54,897 bases of DNA, taken from positions 1-54,897 of the forward strand of contig NZ_JAHFPY010000006.1 of NCBI RefSeq assembly GCF_023266535.1, given 5' to 3'. Source of the stretch: Sphingomonas sp. (GTDB taxonomy: Bacteria; Pseudomonadota; Alphaproteobacteria; Sphingomonadales; Sphingomonadaceae). Positions 18,469 to 27,386 of the stretch are shown here, piece after piece. Below the pieces are notes generated by a model. The model was not told the origin of the DNA. It saw nothing but the letters and a program-made list of their open reading frames with translations, and searched no databases. The position numbers were made by a program, and so were the translations under genes. How positions within the stretch are numbered: the first letter of the stretch is position 1; each line of letters starts with the position of its first letter.

Positions 18469-19737
18469 ATGAACGCTCCGTTCCAAGCGCGTGCGGGTCT
18501 GCGTGACCCCTTCACCGCCTTCGTTTGCGACGATTCGACGGCCGATATGCTGCGGCCGGTCGCGGTCGAGCACGGCTGGTCACCGGAGAAGGTCAACAAG
18601 GGCGGGCTGCGCAACGCGGTCCAGTCGCTGTCCGTCTCGGCCAGCCCGACGATCCTGTTCGTCGACTTGTCGGAATCGGCTGACCCGCTCAACGACATCA
18701 ACGCGCTTGCCGAGGTGTGCGAGCCGGGCACGGTGGTGATCGCCGCCGGCCAGGTCAACGACGTCCGCCTGTATCGCGACCTCGTCGCCAGCGGCATCCA
18801 CGATTACCTGCTGAAGCCGTTCACGGTCGACCAGCTGCGCGATACCTTCGCCCATGCCCAGTCGATCCTGTCGGGTCCGCGCGGTGAGGCCCAGGCCGAC
18901 AAGCCGCACGTCCTGACCGCCGTGATCGGCGTTCGCGGCGGCGTCGGCGCTTCGACCATCGCCACCAGCCTCGCCTGGCTGATGGGCGAGAAGTCGCATC
19001 GTTCGACCGCGCTGCTCGACCTTGACGTGCACTTCGGCACCGGCGCCCTGGCGCTCGACCTCGAGCCGGGCCGTGGCCTCACCGACGCGATCGAGAATCC
19101 GAGCCGCATCGACGGTCTGTTCATCGAACGCGCGATGATCCGCGCCAACGAGCGCCTGTCGGTGCTGTCGGCCGAAGCTCCGCTTCACCAGCCGCTGGTC
19201 ACCGACGGCACCGCTTTCTTCCAGCTCCAGGAGGAGATGAAGAACGCGTTTGAATCGACCGTGCTCGACCTGCCGCGCCAGATGCTGATCCAGTATCCGC
19301 ATATGGTGCATGACGCCCATGTCGCGGTGGTGGTCAGCGAACTGACGCTGGCGGCAACGCGCGACACGATCCGGGTCCTCGCCTGGATCAAGTCGAACGC
19401 CCCGCAGACCAAGGTCATCGTGGCGGCCAACCGCGTGCCGTCGGGCGGCGCGCTCGAAATCAGCAAGAAGGATTTCGAGCAGTCGATCGAGCGCGATGTC
19501 GACATCATCTTCCCGGAGGACCGCAAGGTCGCGGCGCAGGCCGCCAAGCTGGGCAAGCCGATGGCCGAAATCGCTTCCGGCAAGATGTCCGCGCCGTTTA
19601 CCCAGCTGTCGAACATGGTCCTGAGCCATGCCAGCGATGACGGTGCGACTGCCGAGAGCAAGGTCGCGACCGGCGGCAAGTCGCTGGTCGACAATCTGAA
19701 GTCGATGCTGGCCAAGCCGAAAGACAAGGCCGCGTAA
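18469..19737 (+). CDS. cpaE: CpaE-family pilus localisation ATPase
   Basis: MinD/ParA-like protein that places the Tad machine in the cell. The N-terminal 135 residues look like a receiver-type domain (FVCDDST, ILFVDLSES, GIHDYLLKPF), as in TadZ/CpaE. The ATPase domain starts at about residue 150 with the deviant P-loop GVRGGVGAST (154-163), where the signature lysine of ParA proteins is missing, as often in this family. ALLDLDVHFGTGALALDLEPG is the switch region. ATG at 18469 follows the cpaD stop by two bases. 422 aa. Confidence 0.94.
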   Translation: MNAPFQARAGLRDPFTAFVCDDSTADMLRPVAVEHGWSPEKVNKGGLRNAVQSLSVSASPTILFVDLSESADPLNDINALAEVCEPGTVVIAAGQVNDVRLYRDLVASGIHDYLLKPFTVDQLRDTFAHAQSILSGPRGEAQADKPHVLTAVIGVRGGVGASTIATSLAWLMGEKSHRSTALLDLDVHFGTGALALDLEPGRGLTDAIENPSRIDGLFIERAMIRANERLSVLSAEAPLHQPLVTDGTAFFQLQEEMKNAFESTVLDLPRQMLIQYPHMVHDAHVAVVVSELTLAATRDTIRVLAWIKSNAPQTKVIVAANRVPSGGALEISKKDFEQSIERDVDIIFPEDRKVAAQAAKLGKPMAEIASGKMSAPFTQLSNMVLSHASDDGATAESKVATGGKSLVDNLKSMLAKPKDKAA

Positions 19738-19804
19738 TTAGTGCCTCGGCTGCGGGAGGTTCCCCTCCCCGGCCGCGATGACAAGCAGGACGAACGGACG
19801 GATC

Positions 19805-20779
19805 ATGATCTATATCATCATCGTGGCGGTCGGCGTGTTGGCTGTGCTCCTGCTTGGCAATCAGGCGATGAGCTCGCCCAGCCCACGCAAGTCGTTCAAG
19901 CGCCGCATGGAATTGATCAAGGAGCGTCACGGCGAAGGCGGCGCATTGGCCGCCAATGCCCAGGCGCAGATCCGCAAGCTGTTCGCCGCCCGCAGCAGCC
20001 GGGTCGACAGCTGGGCGTCGACCTTGATCCCCAAACCGGAAATGATGCGCCGCCGTCTGGAACAGACCGGCAAGGACATCAGCCTCGGCAAATATGCCAT
20101 GGCCTCGGGCGGCATCGTCCTGTTCGTCGCCGCCTTGCTGATGCTGAAGGGCATGCCCTTCATCTTCGCCTTCTTCGTCGGCCTGTTCGCCGGCGTCGCC
20201 ATCCCGCACTTTGTGATCGGGTACCTGATCAAGCGCCGCATCAACCAGTTCAATGCGAACTTCCCTGACGCGATCGAGCTGATGGTTCGCGGCCTGCGTT
20301 CGGGCTTGCCGATCACCGAGACGCTGCAGATCGTCGCCGGCGAAATCACCGGCCCGGTCGGCGTCGAGTTCCGCGCTGTCGCGGACAAGATGAAGATCGG
20401 CCGCACGATGGAAGCGGCGCTGCAGGAAACCTCGGACCGCCTCGGCACCGCGGAATTCCAGTTCTTCGTCATCACGCTGGCAATCCAGCGCGAGACCGGC
20501 GGCAACCTTGCCGAGACATTGTCGAACCTGGCCGACGTGCTGCGCAAGCGCAGCCAGATGAAGCTCAAGATCCGCGCGATGAGCTCGGAGTCCAAGGCTT
20601 CGGCCTACATCGTCGGCTCGCTGCCGTTCATCGTCTTCACGCTCGTGTACATGGTCAACCCCCATTACATGTCCGGTTTCTTCGTCGACCAGCGCCTGAT
20701 CGTGGCCGGCCTTGGCGGGCTGTGCTGGATGAGCATCGGCGTGTTCATCATGGCCAAAATGGTCAGCTTCGAGATTTAG
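19805..20779 (+). CDS. tadB: TadB-type inner-membrane pilus assembly protein
   Basis: GspF/TadB-family platform protein (324 aa). A first TM segment IYIIIVAVGVLAVLLLG lies at the N-terminus, then a cytoplasmic helix bundle, a TM pair near IVLFVAALLMLKGMPFIFAFFV, the T2SSF domain with FPDAIELMVRGLRSGLPI...LQETSDRLGTAEFQFFVITLAIQRETGGNLAE, and two C-terminal TM helices. I chose ATG 19805; another ATG at 19778 would add nine polar residues. In most Tad operons cpaF lies before this gene. Here only 67 bp separate it from cpaE. Confidence 0.93.
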   Translation: MIYIIIVAVGVLAVLLLGNQAMSSPSPRKSFKRRMELIKERHGEGGALAANAQAQIRKLFAARSSRVDSWASTLIPKPEMMRRRLEQTGKDISLGKYAMASGGIVLFVAALLMLKGMPFIFAFFVGLFAGVAIPHFVIGYLIKRRINQFNANFPDAIELMVRGLRSGLPITETLQIVAGEITGPVGVEFRAVADKMKIGRTMEAALQETSDRLGTAEFQFFVITLAIQRETGGNLAETLSNLADVLRKRSQMKLKIRAMSSESKASAYIVGSLPFIVFTLVYMVNPHYMSGFFVDQRLIVAGLGGLCWMSIGVFIMAKMVSFEI

Positions 20780-20791
20780 CGGAAACAGAAG

Positions 20792-21784
20792 ATGGCAGCT
20801 CCTTCCGGACCAACTCTCCTCGGCGTCGACGTCATCTGGGTTGCGACCCTGCTCAGTGCGGTCGCGACGATGGCGGTCATCACCGCAATCTATGCGGCGA
20901 CCACCGTGCGCGACCCGATGGCGCGCCGGGTGAAGGCGCTCAACGAGCGCCGCGAGCAGCTCAAGGCCGGCATCGTTGCCTCGACCAACAAGCGCAAGAA
21001 ACTGACCAACAAGAATGTCGCCGCCGATCGCGTGCGCGGCATCCTCAGCAGCTTCAAGATGCTGCAGGACGACCAGATCAAGAAGACGCAGATCCGCCTG
21101 ATGCAGGCCGGTATCCGCACCAAGGATCTGGCCTTCTTCATCATCTTCGCGCGCTTCGTGCTGCCGGTTGTGCTCGGCATCGGCGCGGTGATCCTGATCT
21201 ACTGGGTCGACTTCTTCCCGACCTGGTCGTGGTTCAAGAAATATGCCTTCGTCGCCGGCACCCTGGTCGGCAGCTACAAGGCGCCCGACGTGTGGCTGAC
21301 CAACAAGGTCAAGAAGCGCAGCGACGCGGTCCGCAAGGGCCTGCCCGACGCGCTCGACCTGCTGGTGATCTGCGCCGAGGCCGGCCTTACCGTCGACGCC
21401 GCCTTCAACCGCGTCGCCAAGGAATTGGGCAAGGCCTATCCGGAACTGGGCGACGAGTTCGGCTTGACCGCGATCGAGCTGGGTTTCCTCAATGAACGGC
21501 GGCAAGCGTTCGAAAACCTCGCCATGCGCATCGATCTCGAAGCGGTCCGCGGCGTGGTCACGACCATGATCCAGACCGAGAAATACGGTACGCCGCTGGC
21601 TTCGGCGCTGCGCGTGCTGTCGGCCGAATTCCGCAACGAGCGCATGATGCGCGCCGAGGAAAAGGCGGCCCGCCTGCCGGCGATCATGACCATTCCGCTG
21701 ATCCTGTTCATCCTGCCGACGCTGTTCATCGTCATCCTGGGTCCGGCGGCCTGCTCGATCAGCGACAACTTCCTGAAGAGCTAA
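20792..21784 (+). CDS. tadC: TadC-type inner-membrane pilus assembly protein
   Basis: Second GspF-like platform protein, 330 aa. TM segments at residues 12-35 and 112-140 precede the T2SSF domain with LPDALDLLVICAEAGLTVDAAFNRVAKELG, a glycine/acid pattern typical of TadC, and MIQTEKYGTPLASALRVLSAE. A last TM pair is PLILFILPTLFIVILGPA. Twelve bp follow tadB. It ends the cluster, and a terminator hairpin follows 23 bp downstream. TadB and TadC together form the rotor platform driven by CpaF. Confidence 0.94.
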   Translation: MAAPSGPTLLGVDVIWVATLLSAVATMAVITAIYAATTVRDPMARRVKALNERREQLKAGIVASTNKRKKLTNKNVAADRVRGILSSFKMLQDDQIKKTQIRLMQAGIRTKDLAFFIIFARFVLPVVLGIGAVILIYWVDFFPTWSWFKKYAFVAGTLVGSYKAPDVWLTNKVKKRSDAVRKGLPDALDLLVICAEAGLTVDAAFNRVAKELGKAYPELGDEFGLTAIELGFLNERRQAFENLAMRIDLEAVRGVVTTMIQTEKYGTPLASALRVLSAEFRNERMMRAEEKAARLPAIMTIPLILFILPTLFIVILGPAACSISDNFLKS

Positions 21785-21807
21785 GCCTTCCCCTCGGGGG
21801 TGGGGAA

Positions 21808-21847
21808 ACCGCCGTCGCTTCGGACCGGAGCGGCGGCGGTTCTCGTT
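21808..21847 (+). terminator. terminator-like hairpin after tadC
   Basis: A 12-bp stem (21808-21819 with 21829-21840, one G-T pair, 9-nt loop) is followed by TCTCGTTTC. The tail is only moderately T-rich. Position at the end of the cpa/tad cluster supports the role. Confidence 0.7.
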
Positions 21848-21907
21848 TCGGGAACGGAAAGTCGCTGCCAGCGGTTTATGCCCCTAACCTTGGTTTAGGG
21901 GATCGAC

Positions 21908-22165
21908 ATGCTCCAGTTCACCACCGACCAATGGGCCATCCTCGGTCTGGTCTTCCTGCTCGGCCTGTTCATTGGCGGGTTCACCTTCTCCGGCGGCGGC
22001 CGCAAGTGGAAGCACCGCTTCCGCAGCGAGCAGGAGCGCCGCGAGCAGCTCGAGATCAGGCTCGCCGAGCGCGAGAAGGAATGGCGGAAGCAGGATTCGC
22101 TGCGCGAAGCCGCCATCGCGGACCGCAAGATCACCCAGGTGCCGGCCGAAGACCCGGTCGTTTAG
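21908..22165 (+). CDS. small single-TM protein with coiled coil
   Basis: 85-aa protein with one membrane helix (ILGLVFLLGLFIGGF, about residues 11-25) followed by a highly charged helix (SEQERREQLEIRLAEREKEWRKQDSL) likely to form a coiled coil facing the cytoplasm. No family recognised. It has its own start after the tadC terminator, and the last four bases overlap the convergent glyS gene. Codon use matches the neighbours, which supports it as a real gene. Confidence 0.7.
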   Translation: MLQFTTDQWAILGLVFLLGLFIGGFTFSGGGRKWKHRFRSEQERREQLEIRLAEREKEWRKQDSLREAAIADRKITQVPAEDPVV

Positions 22166-24282
22166 CCCTCGATTTTGCTGAAATCCGCGACGGCGTGGAC
22201 CGCGTCGCGGAAGCGGGCGAGCAGGTTCAGCCGCCGCGCCCGCACCGCCGCATCGGTATCGTTGACCGTCACCTTGTCGAAGAAGGCGTCGATCGGCCCG
22301 CGAAGGCTCGCCAGCGCCGTCATCGCGCCGGTGAAATCCTCATTCTCCACCGCCTCGGCGGCATGCGGCCCGGCATTGTCGAGCGCGTTCCTGAGTGCTG
22401 CTTCCTCGAGCAGCACATTGGCGTCGCCAGCCGCTCCGGCGTCCCACTTTTCCTTCTTGAGGATATTCGCGGCTCGCTTGTAGCCGGCCAGCAAATTGGC
22501 GCCCTCCGGCTTCTCGACAAAGCCCTGCAGCGCCTTCACTCGCGCCAGCAGCCGCACCAGGTCATCCTCGCCGCCCAGCGCAAACACCGCGTCGATCAGG
22601 TCGTGTCGAACCCCGGCGTCGCGCTGCTGGACCTTGAGCCGGTCGGCGAAGAAATTGAGTAGATCGAACGACTGCTGATCGTGTTGGCCGAGAACCGGGT
22701 CGCTCTTCAGGCCTCTTGCAAAACCACCCGACGTTTTGGCAACTTGGGTCCATCCCATTTCGAACGCATCGACGGTCACGTCTGCAGCGCACAGGATCCG
22801 CAGCCGCAAAGCGTTCTCAAGAAGTAGTCCGATGGCAGCCAATGCCGCTCTTCGAAGCGCAAATGGATCTCTTGATCCTGTCGGCACTTCTCTCATGAAG
22901 AAAAAGGTTCCGAGTGTATCCAGCTTGTCCGCCAGGCACACAGCAACCGTGACCGGCGCGGTCGGCACCTCATCGCCCTGCCCGACCGGCTTGTAGTGGT
23001 CGCGGATGGCGTCGGCGACCGCGCCCGGCTCGCCCTGGGCGCGGGCAAGATAGCCGCCGATCACGCCCTGCAGCTCGGGAAATTCGCCGACCATGCCGGT
23101 GACGAGGTCGGCCTTGGCCAACCGCGCCGCACGCTCGGCCTGGTCCGGGTCAGCGCCTTTGACGATGCCTTCCTCGACCAGCCAGCGGGCCAGCTTTGCC
23201 ACTCGCTCGACCTTGTCGGCAACCGTGCCAAGCTTCTCGTGGAAGACGATGCCTTCGAGCTTCTTCGCCTCCTCTTCGAGCGGGACCTTGAGGTCCTGCT
23301 CCCAGAAGAAGCGGGCATCGGCCAGCCGCGCAGCGAGCACGCGCTCATTGCCGGCGACGATCGCCTCGCCGCCGTCTTTGGCGTCGATGTTGGCAACGCA
23401 GACGAAGTTAGGGGCCAGCTTCCCCTTCCCGTCGCGCATCACGAAATATTTCTGGTTGATGCGGGCGGTGAGCTGGATCACTTCTTCCGGCACATCGAGA
23501 TAGGCCGGGTCGAACGAGCCGAGCAGCGGAACGGGCAGGCTGGTCAGGCCAGCGTTCTCGACCACCAGGCCTTCATCTTCGACCAGCGCGAACCCGGCCT
23601 TCTTGGCCAGCTCGGCCGCGCCCTCGCGGATCGTCGCCTCGCGCTCTTCCTGGTCGACGATCACATGGCAGGCGCGCAGCTTCTCGACATAGTCGTGTGC
23701 CCCGCCGATGGTGATCGGCCCGGGATGATGGAATCGATGACCCACAGTCGTCGCGCCGCATGCGACGCCCTCGATCGCGACCGGTACAATCTCCTCGCCG
23801 AGCAGCGCGACGATCGAGTGCAGCGGGCGAACCCAGCGCAGCGACGATGTGCTGTTGGATTTCGAGCCCCAACGCATTGATTTTGGCCATGGAAATTCGC
23901 GGACGATGGCCGCGACTGCTTCCGCCAGAACCTCGCTCGTCGCGCGACCGGGTCGATCGATCCTGGCGAACCAGGTGCCGTCGCGATCCTCAAGCTGGTC
24001 CTGCTTGAGGCCGGTCTTGCGGAGGAAACCCTCAAGCGCCTGCGGCGGGGCCGAGGTGCGCGGACCCTTCAGCTCCTCGCTAACGGCCTCGGTCGCTTGC
24101 GGAAGGCCCTTGGCGATCAGCGCCAGCCGCCGCGGCGTCGAATAAGTCGTGATCCCGTCATGGCTGAGCCCCGCGGCCTCCAGCGCTTCGGCAAACAGCC
24201 GCGCCAAATCGTTGCGCGCCTTGGCCTGCATCCGCGCCGGAATTTCTTCTGACAGCAATTCCAGGAGGAAGTCGGCGCTCAT
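22162..24282 (-). CDS. glyS: glycine-tRNA ligase beta subunit
   Basis: Beta chain of the bacterial alpha2beta2 glycyl-tRNA synthetase; it binds tRNA-Gly. Recognised by [14 protein letters not shown] at the start, [13 protein letters not shown], the B3/4-like HRFHHPG region, the HD-like segment around [21 protein letters not shown], and the C-terminal DALR-type helices with [22 protein letters not shown]. 706 aa, normal. The ATG overlaps the last four bases of glyQ, so the two subunits are translated together. Confidence 0.97.
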   Translation of the reverse strand: MSADFLLELLSEEIPARMQAKARNDLARLFAEALEAAGLSHDGITTYSTPRRLALIAKGLPQATEAVSEELKGPRTSAPPQALEGFLRKTGLKQDQLEDRDGTWFARIDRPGRATSEVLAEAVAAIVREFPWPKSMRWGSKSNSTSSLRWVRPLHSIVALLGEEIVPVAIEGVACGATTVGHRFHHPGPITIGGAHDYVEKLRACHVIVDQEEREATIREGAAELAKKAGFALVEDEGLVVENAGLTSLPVPLLGSFDPAYLDVPEEVIQLTARINQKYFVMRDGKGKLAPNFVCVANIDAKDGGEAIVAGNERVLAARLADARFFWEQDLKVPLEEEAKKLEGIVFHEKLGTVADKVERVAKLARWLVEEGIVKGADPDQAERAARLAKADLVTGMVGEFPELQGVIGGYLARAQGEPGAVADAIRDHYKPVGQGDEVPTAPVTVAVCLADKLDTLGTFFFMREVPTGSRDPFALRRAALAAIGLLLENALRLRILCAADVTVDAFEMGWTQVAKTSGGFARGLKSDPVLGQHDQQSFDLLNFFADRLKVQQRDAGVRHDLIDAVFALGGEDDLVRLLARVKALQGFVEKPEGANLLAGYKRAANILKKEKWDAGAAGDANVLLEEAALRNALDNAGPHAAEAVENEDFTGAMTALASLRGPIDAFFDKVTVNDTDAAVRARRLNLLARFRDAVHAVADFSKIEG

Positions 24283-25145
24283 GCCTCATACCTCATGTGT
24301 GCCATCCACGCCGCGCAGGCACCCTTGGCCAGGTCGCGGACGCGGCCGATATAGGCCTGCCGCTCGGCGACCGAGATCACGCCCCGCGCCTGCAGCGTGT
24401 TGAAGATATGGCTGGCCTTGATCGCCTGCTCATAGGCAGCGATCGGCACTCCCGCCTTCAAGCTATTCTCGCTCTCCGCCGCGGCCTGCTTGAACAGGTC
24501 GAACAGCCGATCGGTGTCGGCCACCTCGAAATGCCATTTCGACATTTCGCGCTCATTCTCCAGGAACACGTCGCCGTAGGTCACGCCCTCTTTGTTGAAC
24601 TTGAGGTCGAACACATTGTCCTTGCCCTGGATGTACATCGCCAGCCGCTCGAGCCCGTAGGTCAGCTCGCCCGATACCGGCTTGCAGTCGAATCCGCCGA
24701 CCTGCTGGAAGTAAGTGAACTGGGTCACTTCCATCCCGTCGCACCACACTTCCCAGCCCAGGCCCCAGGCGCCCAATGTCGGGCTCTCCCAATCATCCTC
24801 GACGAAGCGGATGTCATGCTTCAGCGGATCGATGCCGATCGCATCGAGCGATCCGAGATACAGCTGCTGCAAATTCTCCGGGCTCGGCTTCAGCATCACC
24901 TGATACTGGTAATAATGGCCCAGCCGGTTAGGGTTCTCGCCGTAGCGGCCATCGGTCGGGCGACGGCACGGTTGGACATAGGCGCATTTCCACGAGTTAG
25001 GCCCCAGCGCGCGCAATACCGTCGCCGGGTGGAAAGTCCCCGCCCCCATTTCCAGGTCATAGGGCTGCAGGATGACGCAGCCCTGATCGGCCCAATAATG
25101 GTGCAGGGTCAGGATCAGGTCCTGGAAAGAAGGGACTGGATTCAT
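24279..25145 (-). CDS. glyQ: glycine-tRNA ligase alpha subunit
   Basis: Catalytic class II subunit, 288 aa. The family blocks are present: [61 protein letters not shown] and [15 protein letters not shown] 25145 is chosen; a TTG two codons earlier is weaker. The start codon and first five codons (MNPVP) lie inside one arm of a 17-bp perfect inverted repeat whose partner is about 250 nt upstream, described separately. No strong Shine-Dalgarno sequence is visible right before the ATG. Confidence 0.97.
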   Translation of the reverse strand: MNPVPSFQDLILTLHHYWADQGCVILQPYDLEMGAGTFHPATVLRALGPNSWKCAYVQPCRRPTDGRYGENPNRLGHYYQYQVMLKPSPENLQQLYLGSLDAIGIDPLKHDIRFVEDDWESPTLGAWGLGWEVWCDGMEVTQFTYFQQVGGFDCKPVSGELTYGLERLAMYIQGKDNVFDLKFNKEGVTYGDVFLENEREMSKWHFEVADTDRLFDLFKQAAAESENSLKAGVPIAAYEQAIKASHIFNTLQARGVISVAERQAYIGRVRDLAKGACAAWMAHMRYEA

Positions 25146-25399
25146 AACCAACGTGGCCGTGATGGAGACGAAAAAGCGGATTGGGAGTGAGCGACCGAAA
25201 TCAGGTAGTATGAGCTACCTGACGAGGGAGCGAGCGTGCCAAGGCGCTTTTGCGTCCCACCGTTCAGGCATGGCGCTGCCGGCGAATGGCTTCGTCGAAG
25301 CACTTGACCGGTGGTCCCACACCGCTCTTCGCGCTTCTCCTCGCCCTTCATCCGGCATGAGCCATGTCGCGGCTCACGCTGATTATGAATCCAGTCCCT
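25131..25399 (-). promoter_or_regulatory. glyQ leader bounded by a 17-bp inverted repeat
   Basis: The two arms are 25131-25147 and 25383-25399, perfectly complementary over 17 bases; imperfect similarity runs on for roughly 15 more bases inward. The proximal arm contains the glyQ ATG and codons 1-5. A leftward transcript starting upstream of 25399 could therefore fold with the glyQ start in a stem. Inside are smaller hairpins: TCAGGTAG/CTACCTGA (25201-25208 with 25215-25222) and CGGTG/CACCG near 25310. Overlapping short frames here show no protein-like composition. The stretch from 25400 to 25532 is the traB-like gene's 5' region and holds nothing I recognise. Confidence 0.55.
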
Positions 25400-25532
25400 A
25401 AAGCTCACGCTCGTGCGGCCCCGTTAAGAAACAGTTCGGGGGCTTTGGCGCATGTATTCGGCATCGGCAAGTGGACGAGGCGTGCCTCGATACCTACCTT
25501 GCCACCGGAAACGACTGGAGTTTGGACACACG

Positions 25533-26432
25533 ATGAGCCTGTTGAAGCGTTTCGGCCGCAACCTGGCCGCTTTCACTGCGATCGCCGCGACCGCCGGCGC
25601 CACCCCAGCCAGCGAACCGAAACACGCCGCGCCGGCGATGTGGAAGGTCGCCGACAGCGACACCACCATCTACCTGTTCGGCACCATCCACCTGTTGCCC
25701 AAGGGCACGTCGTGGCGCAGCCCGGCGTTCGACAAGGCCGCCGCCGGCTCCGACGCGCTGGTGGTCGAAACCCTGGTCGATGAAGCCCATCCCGAAGCGA
25801 CCATCAGCGAATTGTTCAAGCTCGCCATCTCGGACGGGCTTCCGCCGCTTTCGGCCCGTGTCCCCGCCGACAAGAAAGCCGCGCTCGAAGCGGCCATCGC
25901 CAAATCGGGCATTCCCGCGGCCGTGCTCGACAAGATGGAAACCTGGGCGGCCGGCTTCATGCTGCTCAGCGTCCAGTTCAAGGATCTCGGCCTCGACCCG
26001 GGCTCGGGCGTCGAAACCACGCTCAGGAAGCAATTTACCGCCGGCGGCAAGCCGATCGACCAGTTGGAGACCAATGCCGAGCAACTCGGCTTCTTCGACA
26101 AATTGTCGGAAGAGGCCCAGCGCAAGTTCCTGCTTGGTGTGATCGAGGAGTCCGGGGAGTTGAAGGGTCAGTTCGACGGCATGCTCAGCGCCTGGAAGCG
26201 CGGCGACGTCAAAAGCATCGCCCAGAGCTTCAATGCCGATCTCGACGACGAGGCCGAGCTTAAGGACGCCCTGCTGGTTCGCCGCAACGCCAATTGGGCG
26301 CGCTGGGTCCGCGGCCGCCTCGACAAGCCGGGTACGGTACTGGTCGCGGTCGGCGCCGGGCACCTCGCCGGCGACCAGTCAGTGGTCAGCGTCCTCCAGA
26401 AAGAGGGCGTCACGGTCACACGCATCCAATAA
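25533..26432 (+). CDS. TraB/GumN family protein (paralogue 1)
   Basis: 299-aa protein of the TraB/PrgY/GumN family, related to Tiki-type metalloproteases. The family's metal-binding pattern is complete: GxxH in YLFGTIHLLPKG (about residues 47-58), Glu in LVVETLVDE and a second GxxH in VAVGAGHLAGDQSVV near the C-terminus. The N-terminus looks like a cleavable signal (NLAAFTAIAATAGATPA), so a periplasmic location is likely. The ATG at 25533 is preferred over one 81 bp upstream because the longer version would bury the signal. A second, diverged copy follows directly. Confidence 0.85.
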   Translation: MSLLKRFGRNLAAFTAIAATAGATPASEPKHAAPAMWKVADSDTTIYLFGTIHLLPKGTSWRSPAFDKAAAGSDALVVETLVDEAHPEATISELFKLAISDGLPPLSARVPADKKAALEAAIAKSGIPAAVLDKMETWAAGFMLLSVQFKDLGLDPGSGVETTLRKQFTAGGKPIDQLETNAEQLGFFDKLSEEAQRKFLLGVIEESGELKGQFDGMLSAWKRGDVKSIAQSFNADLDDEAELKDALLVRRNANWARWVRGRLDKPGTVLVAVGAGHLAGDQSVVSVLQKEGVTVTRIQ

Positions 26433-26542
26433 TCCGCCACAGGGCGGCTCGGTTTATCGCAAATGGTTGAAATTTCACGGATAGTTTGTTGACCGTTAAC
26501 CATTAGTGGTGGACCTTGACCCCTCAACCGGGGGGGTCGCAG

Positions 26543-27346
26543 GTGAAACGGACAGGATTTGCCCAAGCTGGAGTTGGCGCGATGGCGCTGCTGATCGCGA
26601 CGCCCGGGCTGGCCGAGACCCAGCCGATGCCGCGCATCCCCGCCCCCTCGATCATCCGCGCCACCCCGGCCCTGTGGGAAATCCGCGACGCGGATACCAC
26701 CATCTACCTGTTTGGATCGTTCCACGCGGTGGACCGGCATACGGTTTGGATGGACAACCAGGTCCGCAAGGCATTCGACGAAGCCGATGAGCTCGTGCTG
26801 GAGACCGTCCCGCCATCCGACGCCGCCGAGGTGAAGCGGATCGGCGCCCAGGCGTCGGCTGACCGGTCCGCATTCATGAACGGCGTGCGCACGGCCATGT
26901 CGCAGGCACGCGCATCGGGCTTGACCGCCCGGGACGGCACCGACGCCGTGCTGCGCCGCCTCGCCGATGCGCGTGGCAAGCGGGTCAGGGGGCTGGAGGA
27001 TTTTGGCACCCAGCTAAAGGCGCTATCCAGCATTCCCGCTGCGGTCGCGCCGGCGCACCGCGCGGCACCGCCCCGGCCCGTAACGGTCGCCAGCCTGTTC
27101 GATTCGTGGCGCAGCGGCCGCGACACGGCCTTCGCGGAGGTCGTCACGTCGCTGAAGGATCAGTCACCTTTGGTTTATGACGCGCTGATCGCCCAGCCGA
27201 ACGCCCGCTGGGGCCAGTGGATTTCCGACCGGCTGCAGCAGCCGGGCGTGGTGTTCGTCGCGGTCGGTTCCGGCCATCTCGCCGGCAAGGACAGTGTCCA
27301 GTCCTGGCTCGCCGCGCGCGGCATCACTGCGACCCGGGTCAGCTAA
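26543..27346 (+). CDS. TraB/GumN family protein (paralogue 2)
   Basis: Shorter paralogue (267 aa from this start). It keeps the metal-ligand pattern: TTIYLFGSFHAVDRH, ELVLETVPP and VAVGSGHLAGKDSV. The middle is more diverged and Ala/Arg-rich (SADRSAFMNGVRTAMSQ). I chose the GTG at 26543, which gives a basic n-region (VKRTGF) and a signal peptide ending at GLAET and has a G-run before it; a TTG at 26516 is the other option. It starts about 110 bp after paralogue 1. Function in sphingomonads is unknown; the GumN name alone does not show a role in exopolysaccharide. Confidence 0.82.
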   Translation: MKRTGFAQAGVGAMALLIATPGLAETQPMPRIPAPSIIRATPALWEIRDADTTIYLFGSFHAVDRHTVWMDNQVRKAFDEADELVLETVPPSDAAEVKRIGAQASADRSAFMNGVRTAMSQARASGLTARDGTDAVLRRLADARGKRVRGLEDFGTQLKALSSIPAAVAPAHRAAPPRPVTVASLFDSWRSGRDTAFAEVVTSLKDQSPLVYDALIAQPNARWGQWISDRLQQPGVVFVAVGSGHLAGKDSVQSWLAARGITATRVS

Positions 27347-27386
27347 CGCCTGTCTAACTCGTTCCGCGTCGTGCTATTGGGGCTGA

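Noticed and set aside
19598-21505. Minus-strand 635-codon open frame opposite tadB/tadC
   Set aside because: His/Asp/Gln-rich antisense shadow of real pilus genes; no domain and no start signal.
25148-25382. Possible T-box riboswitch for glyQ (GGTGGGACGC run)
   Set aside because: The T-box core is only partly matched and no specifier hairpin or antiterminator could be drawn; T-boxes are not known from this group.
25142-25408. Short open frames on both strands in the glyQ leader
   Set aside because: They share a peptide only because the inverted repeat places the same bases on both strands; no RBS and no protein-like composition.
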